NCBI RefSeq assembly: GCF_001442755.1
Contig: NZ_CP006369.1
Span: 124,001 to 188,000 of the forward strand
Length of the DNA stretch: 64,000 nucleotides
Direction: 5' to 3'
Origin: Aureimonas sp. AU20
GTDB taxonomy: Bacteria > Pseudomonadota > Alphaproteobacteria > Rhizobiales > Rhizobiaceae
A model generated the notes under the pieces. That model saw nothing but the letters and a program-made list of their open reading frames with translations. It searched no databases and was not told the DNA's origin. Made by a program: the position numbers and the translations under genes. Positions 16,146-24,798 of this stretch are shown in pieces (within the stretch, counting starts at the first letter, position 1; the number at the start of each line of letters is the position of its first letter).

Positions 16146-16982
16146 TCACCCTCGAAGGCCGATGCAGACGGCGCCAAGCGCGACGGCAAGGCAGGAGGCA
16201 AGCCGACGCATCGTCAGTCTTTCGCCCAGGAAAGCCGCGCCGATCAGAGCCGCGAACACGACGCTCGTCTCGCGAAGAGCCGTGACCGGCCCGGTGGGGC
16301 CCAACGAAAAGGCTGTCACCACCAGGACATAGGCGACCAGCGAGACCACGCCGCCGCCGGCGGCCCTCCAGGTCTCCACTGAGCGAGGGTCGATCCGAAG
16401 CGGCCCACGCGTGAGCCGGAAGGCGAGGGGCAGAAGGGCGCCGTAAAAGAGGCAGATCCAGGCGGCGTAGCCGATCGGGTCGCCGGCATGGCGCACGCCC
16501 AGCGCATCGACGGTCGCGTAAGCGGCAACGAGTGCGCCAGTCGCCAGCGCCCAGAGGAGCGGTCTCCCGGCGACCTGCCCGCGCCCGACGACCAGACCCA
16601 GAATGCCACAGGCGATCAGCGCAATCCCCAGAACGCTGGTCGGCGACAAGACCTCGTCCGCAAGCATGAAGGCGCCGATCGTCGCCAGAACGGGCACGGT
16701 GCCGCGAACGATCGGGTAGACCTGGCCAAGATCGCCGTGGCGATAGGCGGCCACGAGGAACAGGCTGTAGCCGGTCTGCAAGAGCGAGGAGAGCAGGAGA
16801 AACGGCCAGGCGTCGGCGGGCGGCAAGGGCAGGAGCAAGGCGAAGGGCAGCGCCACGGGAACCATCGTCAGGCTCATCACCGTGACGACCCAGAAGCGGT
16901 CGGCGCCCGAGCGCAGGAAGGCGTTCCACGAGGCATGGGCGAACGCGGCCGAGAGAGCGAGGCCGATGACGAGCGGGCTCAC
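16146..16982 (-). CDS. EamA/DMT-superfamily transporter
   Basis: The 278-residue protein has about ten hydrophobic segments in two repeated EamA halves. The first contains AFAHASWNAFLRSG and PIVRGTVPVLATIGAFMLADEVLSPTSVLGIALIACGILGLV. The second ends ALRETSVVFAALIGAAFLGERLTMRRLASCLAVALGAVCIG. The Arg-Gly/Arg-Glu and D-E/GE-x-L motifs recur in both halves, as expected. These carriers export metabolites or amino acids across the inner membrane, and the substrate is unknown. The start is GTG (16980-16982), overlapping the TGA of the upstream TetR gene, so regulator and transporter are translationally coupled and probably autoregulated as a unit. Confidence 0.88.
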   Translation of the reverse strand: MSPLVIGLALSAAFAHASWNAFLRSGADRFWVVTVMSLTMVPVALPFALLLPLPPADAWPFLLLSSLLQTGYSLFLVAAYRHGDLGQVYPIVRGTVPVLATIGAFMLADEVLSPTSVLGIALIACGILGLVVGRGQVAGRPLLWALATGALVAAYATVDALGVRHAGDPIGYAAWICLFYGALLPLAFRLTRGPLRIDPRSVETWRAAGGGVVSLVAYVLVVTAFSLGPTGPVTALRETSVVFAALIGAAFLGERLTMRRLASCLAVALGAVCIGLRG

Positions 16983-17548
16983 GAGCGGATGCCCGCCCGG
17001 GCAAGAAGCGCCTGCGTGCCATCCCGCAGCCCGCGGATCGCCTCCTCGGCCCGGCTCGTCTGCGCCTTGAGCGTGGCGCCCTCGAACAGCATGGCGAGCA
17101 CCGCTGCGGTTCGCGTCGCCTGCGCCTCGTCGGTTTCCGGCAGCAGAAGCGCGCGCAGCCGCATCTCGAACGCCTCCTTCTGGGCAGCGGCCGCCTGGAA
17201 GATGGGATGGCCGGGATCGCCGTACTCGGCCAGCGCATGGGCGAAGGCGCAGCCATGGAAGTCCGGCCGGGCGAACCATTGCTCGTACCAGCTCACGATC
17301 GTTTCGATCCGAGCGGCGGCGCTCGGCGCCATGTCGGCCAGACGGTCGAGCTGCCTTTCGAAGCGCTCGGCGCGAAAGCGCAGGACAGCGCAGATCAACT
17401 CGTCCTTGGCTCGGAAGTGGCGGTACATCGTCATCTTCGCCACGCCCGCGTCCGCGATGATCCGGTCGATGCCGACCGCATGGTAGCCATCCGCCCGAAA
17501 CAGGCGATAGGCGGTTTCCACGATCTGCTGCCGCTTGTCGGACATCAT
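16979..17548 (-). CDS. TetR/AcrR-family regulator
   Basis: The 189-residue protein has the TetR N-terminal helix-turn-helix (QQIVETAYRLFRADGYHAVGIDRIIADAGVAKMTMYRHFRAKDELI). An all-helical ligand domain follows, with SWYEQWFARPDFHGCAFAHALAEY. The ATG at 17548 is preferred; a GTG at 17563 would add five residues without a better ribosome-binding site. Its stop overlaps the GTG start of the EamA transporter, so it probably represses its own operon and is relieved by a transporter substrate. A nine-base-arm inverted repeat 21 bases upstream is the likely operator. Confidence 0.9.
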   Translation of the reverse strand: MMSDKRQQIVETAYRLFRADGYHAVGIDRIIADAGVAKMTMYRHFRAKDELICAVLRFRAERFERQLDRLADMAPSAAARIETIVSWYEQWFARPDFHGCAFAHALAEYGDPGHPIFQAAAAQKEAFEMRLRALLLPETDEAQATRTAAVLAMLFEGATLKAQTSRAEEAIRGLRDGTQALLARAGIRS

Positions 17549-17568
17549 CGGCTCGCTTGCCACTGTAG

Positions 17569-17588
17569 GTGAGACAGGTCTGTATCAC
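17569..17588. promoter_or_regulatory. Candidate TetR operator upstream of regulator-EamA operon
   Basis: GTGAGACAG (17569-17577) and CTGTATCAC (17580-17588) form an inverted repeat with one mismatch and a two-base spacer. The core AGACAGGTCTGT resembles sites of many TetR-family repressors. It lies immediately upstream of the regulator gene. The rest of 17589-17849 shows no gene. Confidence 0.5.
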
Positions 17589-17849
17589 TTGCGGGCTAGA
17601 TCGGCAATCCGAACGATCGTGCATCCGCTTTCGGGAAAGCTCGGCCGACCTCTTCGAGGTCGGAGGCATCATGGCCTGCAAAGCAGTTGGGGACGGTCTT
17701 CGCCAGCCCACCAGCGTCATCAACTGGCTCTGGAGACACCAACAGACCGGACGGAGGACTGCACCCGACCAACTTCCCAAACCATCGGACTGCCGCTCGT
17801 AACAGAGGAGCCCTCCACGGAGAACACCGCGTCTGTGATAGGATCGCGC

Positions 17850-18476
17850 GTGGTTCAGGCTAGGAAGGAGCTGAGATCGGCGAACCTCCTCCCAGTCGGT
17901 CGGATCGCCTACGCGAACGAAGACGGGTTTCTCCCATGGATCGGCTACCCGGACGCCATCGCGCCTTGGGCTGAACCGCTGCGAGCCGTTTGCGAGGCCA
18001 CCCGCGATGTTCTTCCGGAGAAGATCGAGGCGATCCTGCTGCGCGGGTCGATCCCACGCAGCACGGCCTCGGCGGGGGCCAGCGATCTCATAACTGTTCA
18101 TGCCGGCGAGATCGGAGCCGAAGAGCGCGCAAGACCGAGCGAGTGCGGACAGGCGATCGCGGCCGATTTCCCGGATGTGACCGAGGTCGAGCTTTTGACG
18201 ATTCCGGAAACGGAATTCTGGTCGGAACGAAGGTGGGAATGGCTGCGCTTCATCCTTTCCCATCAAGGGCTCACGCTCCATGGCATCGATCTGATCGCGA
18301 GGCTACCGCCGCCGCGTCTCGACAGGCGTGCAGTGGTCCATGATCGTCCGGGTGCGAGGTGGATGTCGAAATGGGAGGGACACTGGCGCGATGCTCGGAC
18401 AGAGGCCGAGCGTCGCAGCGTCTGCTCTTGGTTGATGATCCTCCGCTTCCCTGTCCGTGATGGTCGCGACGGGTGA
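17850..18476 (+). pseudogene. Degenerate nucleotidyltransferase-domain gene
   Basis: The frame encodes a protein like stand-alone nucleotidyltransferases. AILLRGSIPRSTASAGASDLITV matches the Gly-Ser...Asp-x-Asp region. VELLTIPETEFWSERRWEWLRFILSHQGLTLHGIDLIARLPP and RRSVCSWLM match the later conserved blocks. Two defects stand out. The second metal-binding Asp is Ile (DLI instead of DLD), and the family tail after SVCSWLM is lost: the frame runs into unrelated residues and stops. There is no ATG at the 5' end, and the GTG codons at 17835 and 17850 are only guesses. Most likely it is a decayed remnant, although expression of an inactive paralogue is possible. It stands alone, ahead of the riboswitch region. 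Confidence 0.55.
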
Positions 18477-18545
18477 GAGGTCCTCATTCCGCCTCGGGGC
18501 GGGACTCACCGCAAGCCGGATTTGGGGATAAGGCCCGAGAGCGCG

Positions 18546-18581
18546 TTGACTCACCGGGTGGTTGCCGCACCATATGCGGCA
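18546..18581 (+). promoter_or_regulatory. Candidate promoter/palindrome ahead of riboswitch
   Basis: TTGACT (18546-18551) is followed 18 bases later by CCATAT, a weak sigma-70-like pair. The -10 area lies in an inverted repeat: TGCCGCA (18563-18569), a five-base spacer, then TGCGGCA (18575-18581). It directly precedes the riboswitch. Confidence 0.3.
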
Positions 18582-18583
18582 GT

Positions 18584-18780
18584 CACGGTCCGCTGCGTCG
18601 CAAGATGTGGTGGCTAAGAGGGAACCCGGTGAGCTGATCCAGAGATGGAACGGCGAGGCCGGGGCTGCCCCCGCAACTGTAAGCGGCGAGCCCTTCGTCC
18701 AATCCGCGTCACTGGAGCCAAGCTCCGGGAAGGCCGGACGGAAGGCGTTTGACCCGCGAGCCAGGAGACCTGCCGCGACT
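18584..18780 (+). promoter_or_regulatory. Cobalamin (AdoCbl) riboswitch
   Basis: The leader contains the hallmark B12 box: GCTGCCCCCGCAACTGTAAG at about 18664-18683. Before it is the conserved AGAGGGAACCCGGTG segment (about 18617-18631), and after it the closing AGCCAGGAGACCTGCC (about 18759-18774). The order and spacing match the cobalamin riboswitch family. It lies 134 bases upstream of nrdA on the same strand. In known cases this aptamer, when bound to adenosylcobalamin, switches off a B12-independent enzyme. No clear rho-independent terminator is visible, so the output may be translational. The exact 5' boundary is approximate. Confidence 0.93.
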
Positions 18781-18914
18781 TGCTTGAACCTTCCCTGGGC
18801 GGGGTGTCCCGGTGGATCGTGTGCCTGTCGCGGCTGGGGTCCCTTCGTCTGGGTCGCCTGGGTCGTTTTGCATGCGTCCGCTCGGCCTTTGCCTCCACTC
18901 GCTGGAGCAGCCGA

Positions 18915-21806
18915 ATGTCTCTTCTTCCTTCTTCCACGGCCTTGCCGTCGCCGTTCCCGGTCCTGTCCGTCGATGCCGGTGCAGCCGATCTCGCATCTTC
19001 GCTGGCAGCGCGCGTCCTGCGCCGCAATGGCGCCGTCTCAGGGTTCGACGCTTCGAAGATCACGGTCGCGATGACCAAGGCGTTTCTTGCCGTCGAGGGG
19101 CGGCAGGCCGCCGCCTCCACCCGCGTCCACGACACGGTGCGGCAGCTGACCGACGAGGTCGTCGCCGCGCTCACCCGCCGCTCGGGCGGCGACCGCCTCC
19201 TTCATATCGAGGACATCCAGGACCAGGTCGAGCTCGCGTTGATGCGTTCGGAGCATCCGAAGGTCGCCCGCGCCTATGTCCTCTACCGCGAGGAGCACGC
19301 CCGCGCCCGCGCGGCGCAGGCCACCGCGTCGCAAACACAGGCCGCGCCCGCGTTGTCCGTCCGGCAGGCGGACGGCTCCCTCGCGCCGCTCGACGAAGCC
19401 CGTCTGGCCCGCGTCGTGACGGAAGCGTCCGACGGCCTCGACGGCGTGTCGCCGGACGCGATCCTCGCTGAAACGCGGCGCAACCTCTACGATGGACTCA
19501 CGCTCAGTGAACTCGCCGAGGCGCCCGTCATGGCGGCGCGGACCCTGATCGAGACCGAGCCGAACTATGCCTTCGCCTCGGCTCGGCTGCTACTCGACAA
19601 GCTGCGCGGCGAGGCGCTGTCGTTCCTCGCCGGCTCGCCCAGGACGGCGACGCAGGCCGACATGGCGGTGCTCTACGCCGAGACCTTCCCGGCCTATCTC
19701 GACCGGGGCATCGCGGCCGGGCTGATCGATCCCGAACTCGCCCGCTTCGACGTGGCGCGATGTGCTGCGGCGCTGACATCGGAGCGCGACAACCTCTTCC
19801 AGTTCCTCGGCCTGCAGACGCTCACCGACCGCTACTTCCTCCAGACGGAAGGGGTCCGCTTCGAGCTGCCACAATGGTTCTTCATGCGCGTCGCCATGGG
19901 ATTGGCGCTGCGCGAGGTTGATCGCGAGGCCCGCGCCGTCGAGTTCTACGAGCTTCTGTCGAGTTTCCGCTTCATGGCCTCGACGCCGACGCTGTTCAAC
20001 GCCGGGACCCCGCGCCCGCAGCTTTCCTCCTGCTTCCTCACCACCGTCGCCGACGATCTAGGCGGCATCTTCAAGGCGGTGAAGGACAACGCGCTGCTCG
20101 CCAAATATTCCGGGGGCTTAGGCAACGACTGGACGCCGGTGCGGGGCCTCGGCGCCCACATCAAGGGCACCAACGGGCAGAGCCAGGGCATCGTGCCCTT
20201 CCTGAAGGTGGCCAACGACACGGCCATCGCCGTCAACCAGGGCGGCAAGCGCAAGGGCGCGGTCTGCGCCTATCTCGAGACCTGGCATATCGATGTCGAG
20301 GAGTTCCTCGACCTGCGCAAGAACACGGGCGACGATCGGCGCCGCACGCACGACATGAACACGGCGCACTGGGTGCCCGATTTCTTCATGCAGCGCGTGG
20401 CCGAGAACGGCGACTGGACCCTGTTCTCGCCCGACGAGGTGCCGGGCCTGCATGACCTTTACGGGCGGGCCTTCGCTGAGGCCTACGAAGGGCATGAGAT
20501 CAGGGCCGCGCGCGGCGAGATCCGCGTCCACCGCCGCGTGAAGGCGGTCGATCTCTGGCGGCGCATGCTGACCATGCTGTTCGAGACCGGCCATCCCTGG
20601 ATCACGTTCAAGGACCCCTGCAACATCCGCTCGCCGCAGGGTCATATCGGCACCGTGCACTCCTCGAACCTGTGCACCGAGATCACCCTCAACACCTCCG
20701 CCTCCGAGGTCGCGGTCTGCAATCTCGGCTCGGTGAACCTCGCGAGCCACGTCAACTCCGAAGGGCTTGACCGCTCGCTCCTCGCACGGACGGTGAAGAC
20801 CGCGATGCGCATGCTCGACAATGTCGTGGACATCAATTTCTACACGATTCCCGAGGCGCGGGCGTCGAACCTCAGGCACCGTCCCGTCGGCCTCGGCCTC
20901 ATGGGCTTCCAGGACGCGCTCCAGGCGCTGCGGCTCGCCTATGCCAGCGAGGCGGCGGTGGCCTTCGCCGACACGAGCATGGAGGTGCTGAGCTATGAGG
21001 CGATCTCCGCCTCGGTGGACCTCGCAGCCGAACGCGGGCGCTACCCCTCATTCGACGGCTCGCTCTGGTCGCGCGGCATCCTGCCGATCGACAGTGTCGA
21101 GCTGCTGGCCGAAGCGCGCGGCGGCACGCTCGACCTCGACCGCTCAAGCACCCTCGACTGGGCGGCCCTGAGGGAGCGTGTCCGAACCGTCGGCATGCGC
21201 AACTCCAACACGATGGCGATCGCGCCGACGGCGACGATTTCGAACATCTGTGGCGTGTCGCAGTCGATCGAGCCCGCCTACCAGAACCTCTTCGTCAAGG
21301 CGAACATGTCGGGCGACTTCACGGTGGTGAACGCCGCGCTGGTTCGCGACCTGAAGGCGAGGGGGCTCTGGGACGAGGTCATGGTCTCCGACCTCAAATA
21401 CTACGACGGCTCGCTCGGGCCCATCGACCGCGTGCCGGAGGACCTGAAGCGCCTCTACGCCACGGCCTTCGAAATCGACTCGGCGTGGCTGATAGAGGCC
21501 GCGGCACGGCGCCAGAAGTGGATCGACCAGGCGCAGTCGCTGAACCTCTATCTCGCCGCCCCATCGGGCAAGGCGCTCGACGCGCTCTACCGGCTCGCAT
21601 GGGAGCGGGGTCTCAAGACGACCTACTACCTGCGCACGCGCTCGGCGACGCATGTCGAGAAGTCCACTCTGAAGGGGACGGACGGCAAGCTGAATGCCGT
21701 TTCGGCGGCGCCTTTGGCGGGGGCACCAGAGGAAATCCGCGTGCCGGACGAGGCCTGGGGCAAGGCCTGCCGGATCGACGATCCCGAGTGCGAGGCCTGC
21801 CAATAA
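18915..21806 (+). CDS. nrdA: Ribonucleoside-diphosphate reductase alpha subunit with two ATP-cones
   Basis: The 963-residue protein is a class I large subunit that reduces ribonucleotides to deoxyribonucleotides. Two ATP-cone regulatory domains lie in tandem: residues about 33-127 (VLRRNGAVSGFDASKITVAM) and about 148-232 (VRQADGSLAPLDEARLARVV; LYDGLTLSEL). The barrel follows with FNAGTPRPQLSSCFLT, NLCTEITLN, VAVCNLGSVNLASHV and NSNTMAIAPTATISNICG, which hold the active-site and redox cysteines. The C-terminus ends in a swinging cysteine pair (ECEACQ). The ATG at 18915 has GGAG eight bases upstream. It lies downstream of a cobalamin riboswitch and is followed by nrdB after 79 bases. The 963-residue length and cone pair resemble the Pseudomonas-type enzyme. 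Confidence 0.96.
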   Translation: MSLLPSSTALPSPFPVLSVDAGAADLASSLAARVLRRNGAVSGFDASKITVAMTKAFLAVEGRQAAASTRVHDTVRQLTDEVVAALTRRSGGDRLLHIEDIQDQVELALMRSEHPKVARAYVLYREEHARARAAQATASQTQAAPALSVRQADGSLAPLDEARLARVVTEASDGLDGVSPDAILAETRRNLYDGLTLSELAEAPVMAARTLIETEPNYAFASARLLLDKLRGEALSFLAGSPRTATQADMAVLYAETFPAYLDRGIAAGLIDPELARFDVARCAAALTSERDNLFQFLGLQTLTDRYFLQTEGVRFELPQWFFMRVAMGLALREVDREARAVEFYELLSSFRFMASTPTLFNAGTPRPQLSSCFLTTVADDLGGIFKAVKDNALLAKYSGGLGNDWTPVRGLGAHIKGTNGQSQGIVPFLKVANDTAIAVNQGGKRKGAVCAYLETWHIDVEEFLDLRKNTGDDRRRTHDMNTAHWVPDFFMQRVAENGDWTLFSPDEVPGLHDLYGRAFAEAYEGHEIRAARGEIRVHRRVKAVDLWRRMLTMLFETGHPWITFKDPCNIRSPQGHIGTVHSSNLCTEITLNTSASEVAVCNLGSVNLASHVNSEGLDRSLLARTVKTAMRMLDNVVDINFYTIPEARASNLRHRPVGLGLMGFQDALQALRLAYASEAAVAFADTSMEVLSYEAISASVDLAAERGRYPSFDGSLWSRGILPIDSVELLAEARGGTLDLDRSSTLDWAALRERVRTVGMRNSNTMAIAPTATISNICGVSQSIEPAYQNLFVKANMSGDFTVVNAALVRDLKARGLWDEVMVSDLKYYDGSLGPIDRVPEDLKRLYATAFEIDSAWLIEAAARRQKWIDQAQSLNLYLAAPSGKALDALYRLAWERGLKTTYYLRTRSATHVEKSTLKGTDGKLNAVSAAPLAGAPEEIRVPDEAWGKACRIDDPECEACQ

Positions 21807-21885
21807 GGCCCGTCCGCTTCCCTCGGTTTCCCCCAGGCCCGCCGAACGGCGGCGGGCCGTCCCCCAGCTTTAGAAAGACCACCCG

Positions 21886-23004
21886 ATGCTCGACTGGAAC
21901 GACACCGCCACCGCCGACGCCGCCACGCCCATCCCCGATGTCGGGCCACCCACGGCGACTGGCACCGAGGCCGTCGATCGCAACGGCGGCCGCGTCTCGG
22001 TCTCCGAGAAGCGGATGATCAATGCCCGCGCCGACGTGAACCAGCTCCTGCCCATGCGCTACGGCTGGGCCTGGGAGAAGTACCTTTCGGCCTGCAACAA
22101 CCACTGGATGCCGACCGAGGTCTCCATGCAGGCCGACATCGCGCTTTGGAAGTCGGCGGAGGGTCTGACGCCCGAAGAGCGGCGCATGGTGAAGCGCAAC
22201 TTGGGCTTCTTCGCCGCCTCGGAATCGCTCGTCGCCAACAACATCGTGCTCGCGATCTATCGCCACCTCACCAACCCCGAATGCCGGCAGTACCTGCTGC
22301 GCCAGGCCTTCGAGGAGGCCGTCCACACGCACACGTTCCAGTACATCGTGGAATCGCTCGGGCTCGACGAGGGCGAGCTTTTCAACATGTATCGCGAAGT
22401 CCCGTCGATCACCGACAAGGCGGCCTGGGCGCTCCAGCACACGCAGGGCATCGAGGACCCGCATTTCCGAACCGGCACACCGGAGGCGGACCGCGCCTTC
22501 CTGAAGGACCTCGTCGCCTTCTACGTCGTGTTCGAAGGCATGTGGTTCTACACCGGCTTCGCGCAGATCCTGTCGCTCGGGCGACGGGGCAAGATGCAGG
22601 GCATTGCCGAGCAGTATCAATATATCCTGCGCGACGAGTCGATCCATCTGAACTTCGGCATCGACGTCATCAACCAGATCAAGGCGGAGAACCCCCATCT
22701 CTGGACGGCCGCCTTTCAGGACGAGCTGCGCGCCATGCTGCGCGAGGGCGCCGAGCTGGAAGCCGCCTATGGCCGCGACACGATGCCCGTCGGCTTCCTC
22801 GGGCTGAACGCGAGCGCCTGCGAGAGCTACATGCGCTTCATCGCCAACCGCCGCTGCGCCCAGCTCGGCCTCGCCCCCGTGTTCCCGGACACGGAAAACC
22901 CGTTCCCCTGGATGTCGGAGGTCATGGATCTGAAGAAGGAGAAGAACTTCTTCGAGACCCGTGTCATCGAGTATCAGAACGGCGGCGCGCTGGCCTGGGA
23001 TTGA
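21886..23004 (+). CDS. nrdB: Ribonucleotide reductase beta subunit, class Ic type (Phe at radical site)
   Basis: The 372-residue protein is a ferritin-like R2 subunit with metal ligands Glu113 (SESLV), Glu144 and His147 (EEAVHTHTF), the Glu of EGMWFY, and Glu/His of RDESIHLNF. At the place of the radical tyrosine, seven residues after Glu144, stands Phe151. Glu replaces Asp at the first ligand. Both substitutions, and the flanking [13 protein letters not shown] and [14 protein letters not shown] segments, match my recollection of Chlamydia trachomatis R2, the class Ic prototype that uses a Mn(IV)/Fe(III) cofactor instead of a tyrosyl radical. The C-terminus ([10 protein letters not shown]) is the type that docks on NrdA. 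It is co-transcribed with nrdA and so also falls under the cobalamin riboswitch. Confidence 0.95.
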   Translation: MLDWNDTATADAATPIPDVGPPTATGTEAVDRNGGRVSVSEKRMINARADVNQLLPMRYGWAWEKYLSACNNHWMPTEVSMQADIALWKSAEGLTPEERRMVKRNLGFFAASESLVANNIVLAIYRHLTNPECRQYLLRQAFEEAVHTHTFQYIVESLGLDEGELFNMYREVPSITDKAAWALQHTQGIEDPHFRTGTPEADRAFLKDLVAFYVVFEGMWFYTGFAQILSLGRRGKMQGIAEQYQYILRDESIHLNFGIDVINQIKAENPHLWTAAFQDELRAMLREGAELEAAYGRDTMPVGFLGLNASACESYMRFIANRRCAQLGLAPVFPDTENPFPWMSEVMDLKKEKNFFETRVIEYQNGGALAWD

Positions 23005-23042
23005 TCGGCGGCGCGGGCGACGGCAGGCGAAGGGGCGAACGG

Positions 23043-23573
23043 ATGGACAGGATCGAGACGGAGCGGCTGCGCTTGCGGAACTTTTGCGCGGGCGACGCGG
23101 AAGGGCTTCTCGCCTACCTGCATGAGCCGCAGGCGCGGTGTTTCCTGTCGTTGCGGCTGGCGGACCTTGCGGCCGCCGAGGCGGAGGCGATCCGCCGCGG
23201 CTCGTCCGACGAGCACGTCGCGATCGCCCTTCGCGGGTCCGACCGCTTGATCGGCGACCTCTTCGCCATGCACGAGGAGCCCGATACCTACTCGGTGGGC
23301 TGGAACCTCGACGCCGCGCACGGGGGCGCCGGGTTCGCGCACGAGGCGGCTCGGGCGCTTTTCTCGCACCTGTTCGAAGAGAAGGGCGCGCGGCGCCTCT
23401 ACGCCTATGTCGAGGTCGACAACGCCCCCTCCCGGCGCCTGTGCGAAAAGCTCGGGATGCGCGTTGAGGGCACGTTCATCGAGTTCGTCACCTTCACCGA
23501 CGCCCCGGACGGCACGCCGCGCTACGAGGACACGATGCAGTACGCGATCCTGCGGAGGGAATGGGCGAGCTGA
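23043..23573 (+). CDS. GNAT family N-acetyltransferase, RimJ/RimL-like
   Basis: The 176-residue protein begins with the RimJ/RimL-type TERLRLRNF motif. A GNAT core follows: DRLIGDLFAMHEEPDTYSVGWNLDAAHGGAGFAHEAARALFSHLFEEKGARRLYAYVEVDNAPSRRLCEKLGMR. The acetyl-CoA loop is altered to Gly-Gly-Ala-Gly-Phe-Ala. EFVTFTDAPDGTPRYEDTMQYAILRREW ends the domain. It would acetylate a protein N-terminus, antibiotic or small amine; the target is unknown. The ATG at 23043 has AAGGGGCG upstream, and a longer frame in the same register only overlaps nrdB. It lies 38 bases downstream of nrdB and could be read through from it. Confidence 0.88.
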   Translation: MDRIETERLRLRNFCAGDAEGLLAYLHEPQARCFLSLRLADLAAAEAEAIRRGSSDEHVAIALRGSDRLIGDLFAMHEEPDTYSVGWNLDAAHGGAGFAHEAARALFSHLFEEKGARRLYAYVEVDNAPSRRLCEKLGMRVEGTFIEFVTFTDAPDGTPRYEDTMQYAILRREWAS

Positions 23574-23842
23574 CGCTGCCGCCAAGGGTCGGCCGCTGCG
23601 ATCGGCTGGTTCGAGGCAGCGCGCCCGAAGTCGGCCGGGCGACGGTGGCCGGCGAGATCGGCGTCACCCTCGGCGTCGACTCGGCCCTTGGCGCCGACGG
23701 TCCCGGTGTCCGAAATCGCGACCTTTTCGAATCCGTGCGCGCCGTCGCATGGCGAGCCGAACAATCTGCCCACGCCGCCTCGATTGCGAGAGGTCCGGTT
23801 CGCTCCGGGCCGAACGCCGAGCCCCTCGCGATCTCCCTGCCT

Positions 23843-24574
23843 CTACGGTGCCGGCTTGCTGGCCAGCCGTTGCTTCAGCAGCCAGTCCCACAAGCCGGTC
23901 TCGTCCAGCGCCGCCGCCTCGACCGCTTGATGGCTGGTGTTCTCGAAGACGGTCAGCCGTGCGTCGCGCTTGAGGGTCTTGAGCCGCTCGTAGAGCACCA
24001 CGGAGTCCGACAGCGGAATGACGTCGTCGTCGGTGCCGTGGAAGACCCAGAACGCCGCGTTCTCGCTTGTCCGGTTGAGATAGTGCCGGTTGCCGCCACC
24101 GGCGATCGGCACGACGGCGGCGAAGGTCTCCGGGTATTGCTCGGCCATGGCCCAGGCCCCGAACGCACCCCGGCTGTAGCCGACCACCGAGACGCGGCTG
24201 GGATCGACCCTGTAGCGGGCCATGACCTCGTCCAGCACGGCCTTCACCTTCTCGATGGGGTAGAGCAGTTCCTCGCTCGGGTTCTGCGGCGAAAAGACGA
24301 TGAAGGGGATGTCGCGGCCGCCGTCGATCAGGGCCGGCAGTCCGCTCGAGCGCACCTTGTCGATGTCGCTCCCGCCCTGGTCGCCGCCATGCAGCCAGAC
24401 GATGAGCGGATAGGTCTCGCCCGACGTCTCGTAGCCGCGAGGCGTGGACAGCAGATAATGGAGATCGGCTGGAATCCGCGCCTCCGCCGTCATGGCCTTC
24501 TGTTCGGCCATGACCGGTGCGGGGCCGAGCGCGAGACAGGCGCCGATGGCAAGTGAGATACGGGTCATGCGCAT
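23843..24574 (-). CDS. Secreted alpha/beta hydrolase (esterase/PHB-depolymerase-like)
   Basis: The 243-residue product carries a Sec signal peptide (MRMTRISLAIGACLALGPAPVMA) followed by an alpha/beta-hydrolase domain. LIVWLHGGDQGG forms the oxyanion region. VVGYSRGAFGAWAMA has the Gly-x-Ser-x-Gly nucleophile, FHGTDDDVIP the acid and NTSHQAVEAA the histidine. The layout is like small secreted esterases and feruloyl/PHB depolymerase-like enzymes, so it likely acts in the periplasm or outside on an ester. The ATG at 24574 is supported by GGGAGGA six bases upstream; an upstream extension of 39 codons lacks both signal and homology. It is monocistronic and convergent with the GNAT gene. Confidence 0.88.
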   Translation of the reverse strand: MRMTRISLAIGACLALGPAPVMAEQKAMTAEARIPADLHYLLSTPRGYETSGETYPLIVWLHGGDQGGSDIDKVRSSGLPALIDGGRDIPFIVFSPQNPSEELLYPIEKVKAVLDEVMARYRVDPSRVSVVGYSRGAFGAWAMAEQYPETFAAVVPIAGGGNRHYLNRTSENAAFWVFHGTDDDVIPLSDSVVLYERLKTLKRDARLTVFENTSHQAVEAAALDETGLWDWLLKQRLASKPAP

Positions 24575-24798
24575 GAAGAATCCTCCCAGAGCGGAAGGAT
24601 AGGGCTCGAACGGGAGAAGGCCCGCCGCGCGGTTGATCGGCAATGGAAATGCCGATCGAATTTCGAGATTGTCCCCAAGTTGGGACAGCATAGCCGAAGG
24701 ACTGCGTTGGGCGAAAAGCCGCCCGGCAGCTCTCGATCGCTACCTTCCAGCAACAGACACACGGATGGGATCCATGTTTCGTCCAAAATTAAAGAAAA

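Noticed and set aside
16146..18281. 711-residue minus-strand frame as a single protein
   Set aside because: Only the part after 16982 encodes the EamA transporter; the rest is a shadow of the TetR gene and the degenerate nucleotidyltransferase.
18563..18581. Palindrome before nrdAB considered as an NrdR box
   Set aside because: TGCCGCA-N5-TGCGGCA does not match the ACACWATATAT-type NrdR consensus and only one copy is present.
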